In this document: positions 1-7,172 of the stretch, piece by piece
How positions within the stretch are numbered: the stretch's first letter is position 1
Layout of the letters: the number at the start of each line of letters is the position of its first letter
Origin: Endomicrobiia bacterium
GTDB taxonomy: Bacteria > Elusimicrobiota > Endomicrobiia > Endomicrobiales > Endomicrobiaceae
Reading direction: 5' to 3'
NCBI GenBank assembly: GCA_009782015.1
Contig: WQUP01000165.1
Coordinates: 1 to 10,845 of the forward strand
Length of the DNA stretch: 10,845 bases
Notes under the pieces: generated by a model
Database searches by the model: none
Told to the model about the DNA's origin: nothing
The model's input: only the letters and a program-made list of their open reading frames with translations
Program-made: the position numbers and the translations under genes

Positions 1-1266
1 ACCAACAGGCGTATTCCGTTTGTCAAGAGAACGGCAAAGGCTGACTTTTCAGGAATGAGCATAAATTTTGATGCCGAAGCCGCGCTGAAGAGGCCTTTGT
101 ACAAAGAGATAAATCTCAGGCCTTACCTGGGATTTGAAATAAAAAATTCCAACTACGGCAGCATAAGCGAAACCGGCGCGCAAAGCCTTGATATGAACGT
201 CTCCGCCGGAAGTTACTCAAGAAGCGCGCTGAGGTTCGGCGCCGGCGTGAATCAAGGCAACGAAAAGTACGGCTGGCATTTGGCAGCCGAGTACAAGTAT
301 CTTGTTTCCGGAAACCTTCCGGAGATAGAAACTGAGTTTGAGGAAGGCGCGGGTCAGAAGTTTAATATTGTCGGCTCGGAAGAAGGAAAAGGCGAGATAG
401 GGTTTAAGCTCGGCGGAATGATTCGCATAGTGAAAGATTTAAGAGTATATGCCGATATGAGCTGCCATACGGCCGACAGGTACTCTAATTTGTACGGCAA
501 TGTCGGGATAAGGTGGTCGTTTTCTGCGCAGCCTCAGCCGCAAAATAAGAAGCTCGCCGAAAACAAAGAAGGGCTGTCCGCCGCCGCGCAAGCCAAAGCC
601 AAGGCCAAAGCCGAAGCACAAGCCAAAGCCAAAGATAAGGCCGAAAAAGCCGAGTCGAATCGCAGAATAGTTCAGTCGAAAATGGCCGCCGAGATAAACG
701 AAAGAAGGCAAAGGCAGATAGAGATATCAAAAGCCGAAACGGAATCCGAAACGTCAGCCAACATCAAAGAATTTGAGTTAAAATCCGCGCAGCAGAAAAA
801 GATTCAAAAAGAAATTTCATCGACAGCCGCGCAGAAAAACGATGAATCCAAATCCTTGAAAAAACAGCCTAAGCAGCCGGCGGACGCAGAGACGGGCGCG
901 GTAAAAGAGCAAGAACCGCGTACAGAAGGACTCAGAGTCGTCAAATCTTCTTTCGACGTGAGATTTACTCCGAATGCTTACGCCCTGTCAGGTTACTGGG
1001 ATGTTGAAGTGCAGAAACAGATTGACGAGATAAAGAAGATGGACTTTAAAAAGATAACCATAGAAGGCCACGCGGATTCTACGGAAAAAGACGGCAAGAA
1101 AATTTCAAAACTTAGAGCAAAAAGCGTCTTCGATGCGTTTGTAAACAACGGAATTCCCGCCGATAAGATAGATTATGCAGGTTTCTCTTCAACGCTCCCC
1201 ATAGCCAAAGAAGACACCGAAGCCGGGAAGATGGCCAACAGAAGAGTGACGGTGATTGTTGAATAG
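1..1266 (+). CDS. Outer-membrane protein, C-terminal part: autotransporter-like barrel + coiled linker + OmpA-type peptidoglycan-binding domain (5' truncated)
   Basis: The frame is open from base 1, so the gene begins upstream; the ATG at 55 is probably internal. Residues are numbered from that ATG. Residues 1-156 resemble the last strands of an autotransporter beta-barrel: a SETGAQSLDMNVSAG stretch (38-52) is followed by alternating polar/hydrophobic strands ending in VGIRWSF. Residues 160-290 are a charged, Ala/Lys/Glu-rich segment likely to be helical or coiled. Residues 293-403 match an OmpA C-terminal domain: ITIEGHADS (334-342), LRAKSV (353-358) and NRRV (395-398), with D341 and R354 where the diaminopimelate-binding Asp and Arg sit in that family. 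It probably sits in the outer membrane and grips peptidoglycan. Ending an autotransporter-type barrel internally and appending an OmpA domain is atypical. The barrel assignment is by eye; the OmpA domain is firm. It converges on typA. Confidence 0.8.
   Translation, partial: TNRRIPFVKRTAKADFSGMSINFDAEAALKRPLYKEINLRPYLGFEIKNSNYGSISETGAQSLDMNVSAGSYSRSALRFGAGVNQGNEKYGWHLAAEYKYLVSGNLPEIETEFEEGAGQKFNIVGSEEGKGEIGFKLGGMIRIVKDLRVYADMSCHTADRYSNLYGNVGIRWSFSAQPQPQNKKLAENKEGLSAAAQAKAKAKAEAQAKAKDKAEKAESNRRIVQSKMAAEINERRQRQIEISKAETESETSANIKEFELKSAQQKKIQKEISSTAAQKNDESKSLKKQPKQPADAETGAVKEQEPRTEGLRVVKSSFDVRFTPNAYALSGYWDVEVQKQIDEIKKMDFKKITIEGHADSTEKDGKKISKLRAKSVFDAFVNNGIPADKIDYAGFSSTLPIAKEDTEAGKMANRRVTVIVE
591..654 (+). 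repeat. Imperfect GCCAAA hexamer repeat inside the linker
   Basis: A run of degenerate GCCAAA/GCCGAA hexamers encodes alternating Ala-Lys/Ala-Glu dipeptides (about residues 179-200 of the surrounding protein). Because each unit is six bases, copy-number change would lengthen or shorten the linker without breaking the frame. Confidence 0.7.
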
Positions 1267-1269
1267 AAG

Positions 1270-1365
1270 TTAATAGTTAACAATTAATAGTTAATAGTTT
1301 TGGAGCGGCTTCGCCGCGATATTTAGTTCCGTTTGCCGTTAACTATTCATTATTAACTATTAATT
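1270..1365. repeat. AT-rich palindromic element with a GC-rich core hairpin
   Basis: Directly after the stop of the outer-membrane gene, AATTAATAGTTAATA (1282-1296) is perfectly complementary to 1351-1365. Between the arms is a short GC hairpin, GCGGC-TTC-GCCGC (1305-1317). TTCATTATTAA in the right arm recurs in the right arm of the element at 9941-10046, so the two look like one family. It lies between two convergent genes and could act as a bidirectional transcript end, though no T-run follows the hairpin. Confidence 0.75.
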
Positions 1366-1512
1366 GGGTTTCTCTAAAAACTTGCAATCTTGTCATCCCG
1401 GAGTGTCTCTGTCCGGGATCTGCAGTTTTTTGTCGTCGATCAAGCTCTAAGGCAGATTCCGGACTACTGCCTTCCGGAATGACAAACAGGGGTTTTTAGA
1501 GAAACCCAATTA
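1361..1512. repeat. 152-bp inverted-repeat element with perfect 21-bp ends (MITE-like)
   Basis: Positions 1361-1381 are an exact reverse complement of 1492-1512. Inside, TGTCATCCCGGA (1391-1402) pairs with 1473-1484 with one mismatch. Smaller stems lie within: ATCCCGGA/TCCGGGAT (1395-1402 with 1412-1419) and GGCAG/CTGCC (1451-1455 with 1467-1471). It has no coding capacity. TA sits at both outer edges, as in a Tc1/mariner-type MITE, but the same TA is part of the palindrome, so a target duplication cannot be claimed. The left end overlaps the preceding AT-rich element, and the right end stops exactly at the typA stop codon (1513-1515 on the minus strand). Confidence 0.8.
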
Positions 1513-3342
1513 TTAATTGTTCTCTTCTTCTTCGTTCTTCGATGTTCTCTTCCTGATCAGGTGGCTTAAAATCTTTTTGCGAAGCCTTATGGATTGTGGA
1601 GTTATTTCGGCGAGTTCGTCGGGGGCTATGTATTCGACTGCCTGTTCTAGACTAAACTTTATCGGCGGCACAAGCATCGGCGCATCGTCGGAGCCTTTGC
1701 TTCTCATATTGCTGAGTTTTTTTAGTTTGCACGGGTTTACTACCAAATCTTTGTCTCTCGAATTCTGTCCCACGATCATTCCCGCATATACTTCCGTGCC
1801 GGGGTCCACAAAAAATATTCCGCCGCTTTGGAGATTGTCCAACGCATAAGCCGTAGTCTTTCCGGGTTCTAAAGCAATGAAAACTCCGTTTCTTCTCAAA
1901 TCGTCAACCTGCACTTTAGGCAGATAATCGTAAAAACTGTGATGCATTATTCCTTGTCCGCGGGTGTTTGTGAGAAACTCGTTTTTAAAGCCTATAAGGG
2001 CTCTCGACGGGATTATATACTCGAGGCGTATTCTGTTTTCGCCTTCGCTCACCATATTTTCAAGTTTTGCCGAACGTTTTCCGACAAGTTCGAACACAAC
2101 GCCCTGGTACTGGCTGTCTATATCCAAAGTAAGAAACTCCATGGGCTCGTATATTTTGCCGTTTTTCTCTTTGTAGATAACTTCCGGCGACGAAACCGCA
2201 AGCTCAAATCCCTCGCGCCGCATTGTTTCGATAAGGACTGTCAAATGCAGTTCGCCCCTGCCGGAAACTTTAAACTTTCCTTCGCCTTCAAGCTGTTCGA
2301 CTTTCAAGCCGACATTTGTCTGGGCTTCCTTTTCAAGCCTTGCTTTCAGGTGGCGGCTTGTAAGAAATTTTCCTTCGCGGCCGGCAAAAGGGGAATCGTT
2401 GACCATAAAATCCATTGAAACCGTCGGCTCGTCTATGGACAGCGGCGGCAGCGGAAGTACATCGTATATTCCGCAAACCGTATCGCCTACTTCCACGCCT
2501 TCAAGCCCGGCTATAGCGACTATGTCTCCTGCTTTGGCTTCTTCAACCTCGGTTTTTCCGAGCCCCGAAAATTTATCTATTCTCACTGCCTTTGAAAGCT
2601 TTGTCTCTTTTCCGTTTGCAAGCGCGACAGGCTGGCCTTTTTTGACTATGCCGTTTAAAATCCTTCCTATACCGACATGTCCCAAAAAGTTGTTGTAGTC
2701 AAGCATGGTTATCTGCATCTGAAGCGGCTTCTCGACATTTGCAACCGGAGGCGGAATGTGCGCAAGAATAGTCGTAAATACCGGTTCTATGTCTTTTCCT
2801 TTTTCTTCCATTACAGCGCTTGCCCATCCTTCGCGGCCCGAGGCGTAAAGTATGGGGAAATCTAACTGCCCGTCGGTTGCCCCAAGTTTCATAAAAAGGT
2901 CAAAAACGCTGTCAACGGCTGCGCTCGGCGTTGCGTTGGGCCTGTCCATCTTGTTGATTACGACTATCGGCCTAAGCCCCAAAGCCAAAGCTTTTCTCAA
3001 AACAAAGCGCGTCTGCGGCATCGGCCCTTCAACAGCGTCAACCATGAGTATCGCGCCGTCAACCATCTTCAACACCCTTTCGACTTCGCTGCCGAAATCC
3101 GCGTGTCCCGGGGTATCAACTATATTTATTGTATTGCCTTTGTAATTTACCGATGTACACTTGGCAAGAATGGTAATCCCTCTCTCTCTTTCAAGCGGAT
3201 TAGAATCTAAAACCATCTCCTGCGCCCCGTCGATTTTGACGTCAAACTGCCCGGAAAATTTTAAAAGCGAATCAACAATAGTAGTTTTACCGTGGTCAAC
3301 ATGCGCTATAATCGCTACGTTTCTTACATCATCTCTTTTCAT
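1513..3342 (-). CDS. typA: Translational GTPase TypA/BipA
   Basis: This is a 609-residue ribosome-associated GTPase of the elongation-factor class, close to the roughly 607 residues of the E. coli protein. The family acts in ribosome assembly and stress or low-temperature adaptation. Visible motifs are the P-loop AHVDHGKTT (13-21), ERGIT switch I (53-57), DTPGH (76-80) and NKMD (130-133). EF-G-like domains follow, then the BipA-type C-terminal region containing [18 protein letters not shown]. The ATG at 3342 begins the typical N-terminus ([15 protein letters not shown]). No close Shine-Dalgarno is present; a GAGGGG lies about 15 bases upstream, perhaps held in a small leader hairpin. It is monocistronic here, convergent with the outer-membrane gene and divergent from the AT-rich orphan. 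All expected G motifs are intact. Confidence 0.97.
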   Translation of the reverse strand: MKRDDVRNVAIIAHVDHGKTTIVDSLLKFSGQFDVKIDGAQEMVLDSNPLERERGITILAKCTSVNYKGNTINIVDTPGHADFGSEVERVLKMVDGAILMVDAVEGPMPQTRFVLRKALALGLRPIVVINKMDRPNATPSAAVDSVFDLFMKLGATDGQLDFPILYASGREGWASAVMEEKGKDIEPVFTTILAHIPPPVANVEKPLQMQITMLDYNNFLGHVGIGRILNGIVKKGQPVALANGKETKLSKAVRIDKFSGLGKTEVEEAKAGDIVAIAGLEGVEVGDTVCGIYDVLPLPPLSIDEPTVSMDFMVNDSPFAGREGKFLTSRHLKARLEKEAQTNVGLKVEQLEGEGKFKVSGRGELHLTVLIETMRREGFELAVSSPEVIYKEKNGKIYEPMEFLTLDIDSQYQGVVFELVGKRSAKLENMVSEGENRIRLEYIIPSRALIGFKNEFLTNTRGQGIMHHSFYDYLPKVQVDDLRRNGVFIALEPGKTTAYALDNLQSGGIFFVDPGTEVYAGMIVGQNSRDKDLVVNPCKLKKLSNMRSKGSDDAPMLVPPIKFSLEQAVEYIAPDELAEITPQSIRLRKKILSHLIRKRTSKNEEEENN

Positions 3343-3400
3343 ACATTAAAATGAGCGCCCCTCACAAACCGGAGCGCATTCCTTTTATAAAATTTTATGT

Positions 3401-3409
3401 ATTATAGCA
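3401..3409 (-). promoter_or_regulatory. Extended -10 promoter for typA
   Basis: On the minus strand this reads TGC-TATAAT, a perfect -10 hexamer with the TGn extension, about 58 bases upstream of the typA start. No good -35 lies 16-18 bases further upstream, as expected for extended -10 promoters. Confidence 0.6.
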
Positions 3410-3424
3410 TTTTTTTTGTTTTAT

Positions 3425-3453
3425 TTGGTTCGGCGGGCCACACATGCTATATT
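3425..3453 (+). promoter_or_regulatory. Possible promoter for the AT-rich orphan gene
   Basis: TTGGTT (3425-3430), a 17-base spacer and TATATT (3448-3453) with a TGC extension form a plausible plus-strand promoter 86 bases before the preferred start. The -35 match is weak and the surroundings are AT-rich, so chance matches are likely. It is divergent from the typA promoter about 40 bases away. Confidence 0.35.
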
Positions 3454-3525
3454 TTATTTGTCATTTTAATAAAAATTGGGTCGTAATTATATACAATAAT
3501 AAATTGTTAGATGTAATTTTATCAT

Positions 3526-3530
3526 GAGGA
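3526..3530 (+). promoter_or_regulatory. Shine-Dalgarno deciding the start of the orphan gene
   Basis: GAGGA lies 8 bases before the ATG at 3539 and overlaps the first in-frame ATG at 3524. The ATG at 3524 has no Shine-Dalgarno of its own, so 3539 is the better start and the protein is five residues shorter than the longest open frame. Confidence 0.65.
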
Positions 3531-3538
3531 AAAATAAT

Positions 3539-4114
3539 ATGGAAAATATAATTGGAAAGTTAGTTGAAGAGATAAAGGAACATTTTAAGTCAAAGGGAAA
3601 ATATTTTAAAATTTTTTCAGAGCAACGTACAAGGATAGAGGATTGGTTTCGAGGCGAGCTCTTATTCATTTTTGATAAACTAAAACAAGAAATAGATAAA
3701 TTTAAATGCGAATATTCAGAATGTTTTGATGGTGATGATAGATGGAAATCCGTAGATTTATTTTTTGAACAGAATAAGACTAAAGAAAAGTATTTAATAG
3801 AATTAAAAGCATTGTTGATAGGTAAGGATAGAAAAGATAACAAGAGAACTTTGGGTTTTTATAAAACAGGAATTTCAAATGATTTAATAAAGCTGGAAAA
3901 ATTAAAAGATTATAAAAGATACATGTTAGCGTTTGTATATCCGGGCTGTACTGAAGAAGACATAAAAAAAGACATAGAAAAAATAATCAAGAATTTAAAA
4001 AGTAAACTAAAACCATATTTAAAAGACAAAGAAAAATTCTATTTGTATGAAGAAATAGGAAATATATCTGAAGAAACAGAAAAGGCATCTCTTTTAGTAT
4101 TGGAAATAAAATAA
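3539..4114 (+). CDS. AT-rich orphan protein, possible PD-(D/E)XK nuclease
   Basis: I do not recognise a named family. The 191-residue protein (numbered from the ATG at 3539) is soluble, lysine- and glutamate-rich, with no signal peptide or membrane segment. Its residue order resembles a PD-(D/E)XK nuclease core: a helix with RIEDWFRGEL including E40, then SVDLFFEQ with D73, then a strand LIELKAL with E88-x-K90, then an ND...KLEKLKDY helix with D115. This is the usual Glu ... Asp ... ExK order, but the assignment is inference from motif spacing. Base composition stands out: bases 3541-3600 are about 28% G+C, against about 42% at 4261-4320 in hldD. That suggests horizontal acquisition. No methyltransferase or partner gene adjoins it. 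It could be a solitary restriction or defence nuclease, or an unrelated protein. The coding call itself is reasonably sure. Confidence 0.75.
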   Translation: MENIIGKLVEEIKEHFKSKGKYFKIFSEQRTRIEDWFRGELLFIFDKLKQEIDKFKCEYSECFDGDDRWKSVDLFFEQNKTKEKYLIELKALLIGKDRKDNKRTLGFYKTGISNDLIKLEKLKDYKRYMLAFVYPGCTEEDIKKDIEKIIKNLKSKLKPYLKDKEKFYLYEEIGNISEETEKASLLVLEIK

Positions 4115-4181
4115 AGAAAGGTTTGTTCATATTATGGCTATTTTATAGTGATTTTCATTGAATTTTGCAGTATTTCTTGCA

Positions 4182-4211
4182 TTGACAGGTTATGAATTAC
4201 TTTTATACAAT
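4182..4211 (+). promoter_or_regulatory. Sigma-70-type promoter of the LPS operon
   Basis: A consensus TTGACA (4182-4187) is followed after 18 bases by TACAAT (4206-4211), five of six matches to the -10 consensus. An overlapping TATACA at 4204-4209 gives a 16-base spacer. Transcription would begin near 4218, leaving a short leader with AAGGGAG (4227-4233) seven bases before the hldD start. It is the only strong promoter I see before the run of plus-strand LPS genes. The rest of the gap after the orphan gene (4115-4181) shows no gene or clear terminator. Confidence 0.75.
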
Positions 4212-4240
4212 ATACATTCAAATTTCAAGGGAGTTTTTAC

Positions 4241-5203
4241 ATGATCATACTTACTGGCGGGGCCGGGTTTATAGGCAGCTGTTTTTTATGGAAATTGAAT
4301 CAGGAAGGCATAAAAGACGTTTTGGTGGTTGACCATCTCAATGAAAGCGAAAAATGGAAAAACCTTGTAGGCAAAAAGTACTACGATTATATACAGAAAA
4401 GCGATTTTTACAATGCTGTCGTGCACAGACAAGTCCCGAAACCTGACGCCATAGTTCACCTCGGCGCATGCAGTTCGACTACTCTTACCGATGCAAACTA
4501 CTATATAAAAAACAATTACGAATACTCAAAAGTAATGGCTTTATGGGCTTTTGAGCAGGGAATTCCGTTTATATACGCCTCATCGGCGGCCACCTACGGA
4601 GAAGGCGAAGTCGGATATGATGACGACATATCAAAACTTTATTCGCTTTCGCCTTTGAATATGTACGGTTTTTCAAAGCACATGTTCGATCTGTGGCTTT
4701 TGAACAACGGCTATATGGACAAAGCGGCAGGCATAAAATACTTCAACGTTTTCGGCCCGAACGAGTATCATAAAGGCGACATGAGAAGCGTGATATGTAA
4801 AAACTACGATGAAGTCGCGCAAAAGGGCGTTTTGAAGCTGTTCAAATCTTACAGAAAAGAATATTCTGACGGCGGGCAGAAAAGGGATTTCGTATATGTC
4901 AAAGATGTTGTTGACGCAATGTATTTTCTGCTGCAAAATCCGTCAAAAACCGGAATTTTCAATCTCGGCACCGGAAAAGCAAGAACCTGGAACGACATAG
5001 CAAAAGCAATGTTTGCCTCTGCCGGAAAAAAAGAAAATATCGAGTACATCGAAATGCCGGATTATCTCAAACCGAAATATCAGTACTTTACCGAAGCCAA
5101 AATAGACAATCTGCGCAAAGCCGGATACTCAAAGCCTTTTACGGAGCTTGAAGACTCGGTTAAGGATTATTGCGAATACTTGAAAAATAAAAAATACTTA
5201 TAA
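4241..5203 (+). CDS. hldD: ADP-L-glycero-D-manno-heptose 6-epimerase
   Basis: This cytoplasmic NADP-dependent short-chain dehydrogenase/reductase converts ADP-D-glycero-D-manno-heptose to the L-glycero form used in the LPS inner core. It is 320 residues; E. coli HldD has about 310. The Rossmann motif GGAGFIGS is at residues 6-13, the catalytic Ser region SSAATYG at 114-120, and YGFSK (142-146) supplies Tyr142 and Lys146. The family-typical NVFGPNEYHKGDMRSV (169-184) and GGQKRDFVYVKDVVDA (211-226) are present. The start has a strong Shine-Dalgarno (4227-4233) and is the first gene of the operon. A palindromic repeat separates it from the kinase gene. Without heptose-specific motifs it could be a generic UDP-hexose epimerase, but the NEYHKG and QKRDF segments argue for HldD. 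Confidence 0.93.
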   Translation: MIILTGGAGFIGSCFLWKLNQEGIKDVLVVDHLNESEKWKNLVGKKYYDYIQKSDFYNAVVHRQVPKPDAIVHLGACSSTTLTDANYYIKNNYEYSKVMALWAFEQGIPFIYASSAATYGEGEVGYDDDISKLYSLSPLNMYGFSKHMFDLWLLNNGYMDKAAGIKYFNVFGPNEYHKGDMRSVICKNYDEVAQKGVLKLFKSYRKEYSDGGQKRDFVYVKDVVDAMYFLLQNPSKTGIFNLGTGKARTWNDIAKAMFASAGKKENIEYIEMPDYLKPKYQYFTEAKIDNLRKAGYSKPFTELEDSVKDYCEYLKNKKYL

Positions 5204-5207
5204 CGGC

Positions 5208-5348
5208 AGTTTGGAGTTTGAAGTGTGGAGTGTGAAGTTGTTGTGTTTCGGGGACATAGTCTCCGAAACTTGTTATAGGTTTTCGCAAGGGACTTTGTCC
5301 CTCGCGAAAACTCCTAAACTCCACTCTTCATACTCCTAACTCCAAACT
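5208..5348. repeat. Composite palindromic element between hldD and hldE
   Basis: AGTTTGGAGTT (5208-5218) is exactly complementary to 5338-5348, and the sequence just inside is imperfectly complementary. The core holds two strong stems: 5245-5255 with 5259-5269 (loop ATA, one G-T pair), and 5279-5293 with 5297-5311 (loop TTT, one mismatch). ACTTGTTAT (5268-5276) and AGGGACTTTG (5288-5297) recur in the same order in the element at 9941-10046, although the outer arms differ. It starts four bases after the hldD stop and could weaken read-through or protect transcript ends. Confidence 0.8.
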
Positions 5349-5374
5349 TAATTATGTTAATGGAGCAATGAATA

Positions 5375-6355
5375 ATGGACTTATCAAAATTAATAGATTC
5401 TTTTGAAAAGCAGACAATTCTCGTGGTTGGCGACACGATGGTTGATAAATTTATATGGGGGAAAGTTTCCCGCATATCGCCGGAAGCTCCGGTACCGGTA
5501 GTCGAAGTCACAAGGGAAACAGAGACTTTGGGCGGAGCCGGAAACGTTGCAAACAACATAACGGCTCTCGGCGGAAAAGCCTATATGATAAGCGCCATCG
5601 GAGACGATAATACCGGAAGGATGCTTGTCGGGCTGCTTGAGGACAAAAATATAAATGCCGATTTTATCGTGCGCGATAATAACCGTCCTACCATAATCAA
5701 AACGAGAATTATCGCCACTAACCAGCAGGTAGTGAGAGTGGACAGGGAAATAAAGGGCGTTTACGCGCATTCAACCGAACAAAAAATAATAAAAAACATA
5801 GAACTTCTTCTGCCAAAAGCAAACGCGGTAATTCTCTCAGATTACGGCAAAGGCGTCGTAAGCCAAAATGTGCTCAAAAAAACCATAGCGCTTGCAAGAA
5901 AACATAAAATTCCGGTCTCGGTGGACCCTAAAGTTGAAAACTTCAAAAAATACAAGAAAGTGACGACCATTACCCCGAACACCAAGGAAGCTATAGAGGG
6001 CATGGCTGCCGTAAACATAAATACCGAAGAAGACATAAGAAATCTCGGAAAGAAAATACTTAAAACGCTCAACTCGGATTCCGTGCTTATAACGCGCGGC
6101 GAGATGGGTATGACGCTTGTGCAGCCCGATAAAATTACGACAATTCCCACAAGAGCTAAAGAAGTTTACGACGTCACCGGAGCCGGAGATACGGTAATAT
6201 CGACGATGACGCTCGCTCTTGCGGCAAAGGCCGACTTTGTAACCGCTGCGGAAATCGCCAACTTCGCCGCCGGCATAGTCGTAGGAAAGCTTGGAACCGC
6301 GACGGCGTCGCCGCAAGAGCTTAAACAAACAATAACGGAGTTTTACGCGAAATGA
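5375..6355 (+). CDS. hldE: D-glycero-beta-D-manno-heptose-7-phosphate kinase (kinase domain of HldE only)
   Basis: This PfkB/ribokinase-family enzyme phosphorylates heptose-7-phosphate at C1 in ADP-heptose synthesis. The N-terminal signature runs VGDTMVDKFIWGKVSRISPE (18-37), followed by LGGAGNVANN (52-61). SDYGKG is at 155-160, PNTKE at 201-205, and the catalytic DVTGAGDT at 266-273, with Asp272 the expected base. It has 326 residues, whereas E. coli HldE has about 477 because it also carries an adenylyltransferase domain. That second domain is missing here and must be a separate gene elsewhere if the pathway is complete. GGAG (5362-5365) lies 9 bases before the ATG. The stop overlaps the kdsB start by four bases, so the two are probably translationally coupled. 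Confidence 0.92.
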   Translation: MDLSKLIDSFEKQTILVVGDTMVDKFIWGKVSRISPEAPVPVVEVTRETETLGGAGNVANNITALGGKAYMISAIGDDNTGRMLVGLLEDKNINADFIVRDNNRPTIIKTRIIATNQQVVRVDREIKGVYAHSTEQKIIKNIELLLPKANAVILSDYGKGVVSQNVLKKTIALARKHKIPVSVDPKVENFKKYKKVTTITPNTKEAIEGMAAVNINTEEDIRNLGKKILKTLNSDSVLITRGEMGMTLVQPDKITTIPTRAKEVYDVTGAGDTVISTMTLALAAKADFVTAAEIANFAAGIVVGKLGTATASPQELKQTITEFYAK

Positions 6356-7074
6356 AGACGGCAGTCATAATACCGGCAAGATATGCGTCAACCAGATTCC
6401 CGGGCAAGCCTCTTGCCCTTATAAAAGGCAAGCCTCTTATACAGCATGTTCTTGAGCGGGTTTCAAAGTGTAAAAAGATTGACTTTGCCGCCGTGGCTAC
6501 CGACGACATGCGCATTTGCAATGCCGTAAAAGATATCGGGTATGAAGCTTTTATGACGCCGAACAGCTGCAAAAGCGGAACCGACAGGATAGCTTTTGTC
6601 GCAGAAAAATATTTGAAAGATTACGGAATTATCATAAATGTTCAGGGAGACGAGCCGCTGATAGATTATAAGCTTGTGGACAAGCTTGCCGAAGAGCTAA
6701 AAAAACACAAAGATTTGGAGTTCATAACGGCGGCGTTCCGGATAAAAAAAGAGGGAGACGTAAAAAATCCGAATATGGTAAAAGTCGTTTTTGACAAAGA
6801 CGGGTACGCCATATATTTTTCCCGTTCGCTTATTCCGTACAACCGCGATAACGGAAAAGTTAAGTACTACAAACATATCGGCATTTACGGGTATAAAAAA
6901 GAGTTTGTAATAGATTTCGCCAAAAGCAAACCGTCGATACTTGAAAAAGCCGAATGCCTTGAGCAGCTAAGGGCTTTGGAAAACGGCAAAAAAATAAAAG
7001 TCGTCATAGCGAAAAAAGATTCGATAGGCGTCGATACTCCCGAAGACGCTTTAAAAGTCGGAAGATTACTGTAG
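6352..7074 (+). CDS. kdsB: 3-deoxy-manno-octulosonate cytidylyltransferase (CMP-Kdo synthetase)
   Basis: It activates Kdo with CTP to CMP-Kdo, the donor used by WaaA to add Kdo to lipid A. At 240 residues it is near the usual size. The N-terminal nucleotide-binding signature PARYASTRFPGKPL starts at residue 8. NVQGDEPLI, SRSLIPYNRD, KHIGIYGY and LEQLRALENGKKI follow in the order of KdsB proteins. The ATG lies inside the end of the heptose-kinase gene with a GGAG (6337-6340) 11 bases upstream. A repeat element separates it from kdsA, so the Kdo genes are split by repeats but stay on one strand. Confidence 0.95.
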   Translation: MKTAVIIPARYASTRFPGKPLALIKGKPLIQHVLERVSKCKKIDFAAVATDDMRICNAVKDIGYEAFMTPNSCKSGTDRIAFVAEKYLKDYGIIINVQGDEPLIDYKLVDKLAEELKKHKDLEFITAAFRIKKEGDVKNPNMVKVVFDKDGYAIYFSRSLIPYNRDNGKVKYYKHIGIYGYKKEFVIDFAKSKPSILEKAECLEQLRALENGKKIKVVIAKKDSIGVDTPEDALKVGRLL

Positions 7075-7080
7075 TCTGCC

Positions 7081-7155
7081 GTCATTCTGAAGCGGCAACG
7101 CCGCTGAAGAATCTAGACCTCTAGATCCTTCGTCGCTTCGCTCCTCCAGGATGAC
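7081..7155. repeat. 75-bp GTCATTCTG/CAGGATGAC palindromic repeat
   Basis: The element begins GTCATTCTGAAG and ends with CTCCAGGATGAC, an imperfect reverse complement. It contains a perfect core stem AGCGGC-AAC-GCCGCT (7091-7105) and a central ATCTAGA/TCTAGAT pair (7111-7117 with 7120-7126). The ends resemble those of the element at 10600-10720 (GTCATTGCGAG) and the inner arms at 1391/1484 (TGTCATCCCGGA), a common class of dispersed bacterial palindromes. It starts six bases after the kdsB stop and leaves only 17 bases before kdsA. Confidence 0.8.
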
Positions 7156-7172
7156 AAACAAGAGACAGGACA

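Noticed and set aside
439..730. Minus-strand open frames rich in Gly-Phe-Leu opposite the first gene
   Set aside because: They mirror the GCCAAA-repeat linker of the outer-membrane gene. The plus frame carries a recognisable OmpA domain, and the minus frames have no start signals.
1939..2418. 159-codon plus-strand open frame inside typA
   Set aside because: It is a shadow of the typA coding strand, with no ribosome binding site and no family resemblance.
3349..3375. Possible attenuator or riboswitch hairpin in the typA leader
   Set aside because: The complementarity is short, bulged and relies on G-U pairs; nothing indicates a regulatory RNA family.
3487..3843. 118-codon minus-strand open frame overlapping the AT-rich orphan
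   Set aside because: The plus frame has a good Shine-Dalgarno and a coherent charged protein; the minus frame is a low-complexity Ser/Phe/Leu-rich shadow of AT-rich DNA.
4115..4181. Possible extra small gene between the orphan and the LPS promoter
   Set aside because: The only ATG-led frame is a few codons long and no ribosome binding site accompanies it.
5245..5311. Strong hairpins as a rho-independent terminator between hldD and hldE
   Set aside because: The stems lack a following T-run, lie within a larger palindrome, and the downstream genes have no obvious new promoter, so a repeat element is the better explanation.
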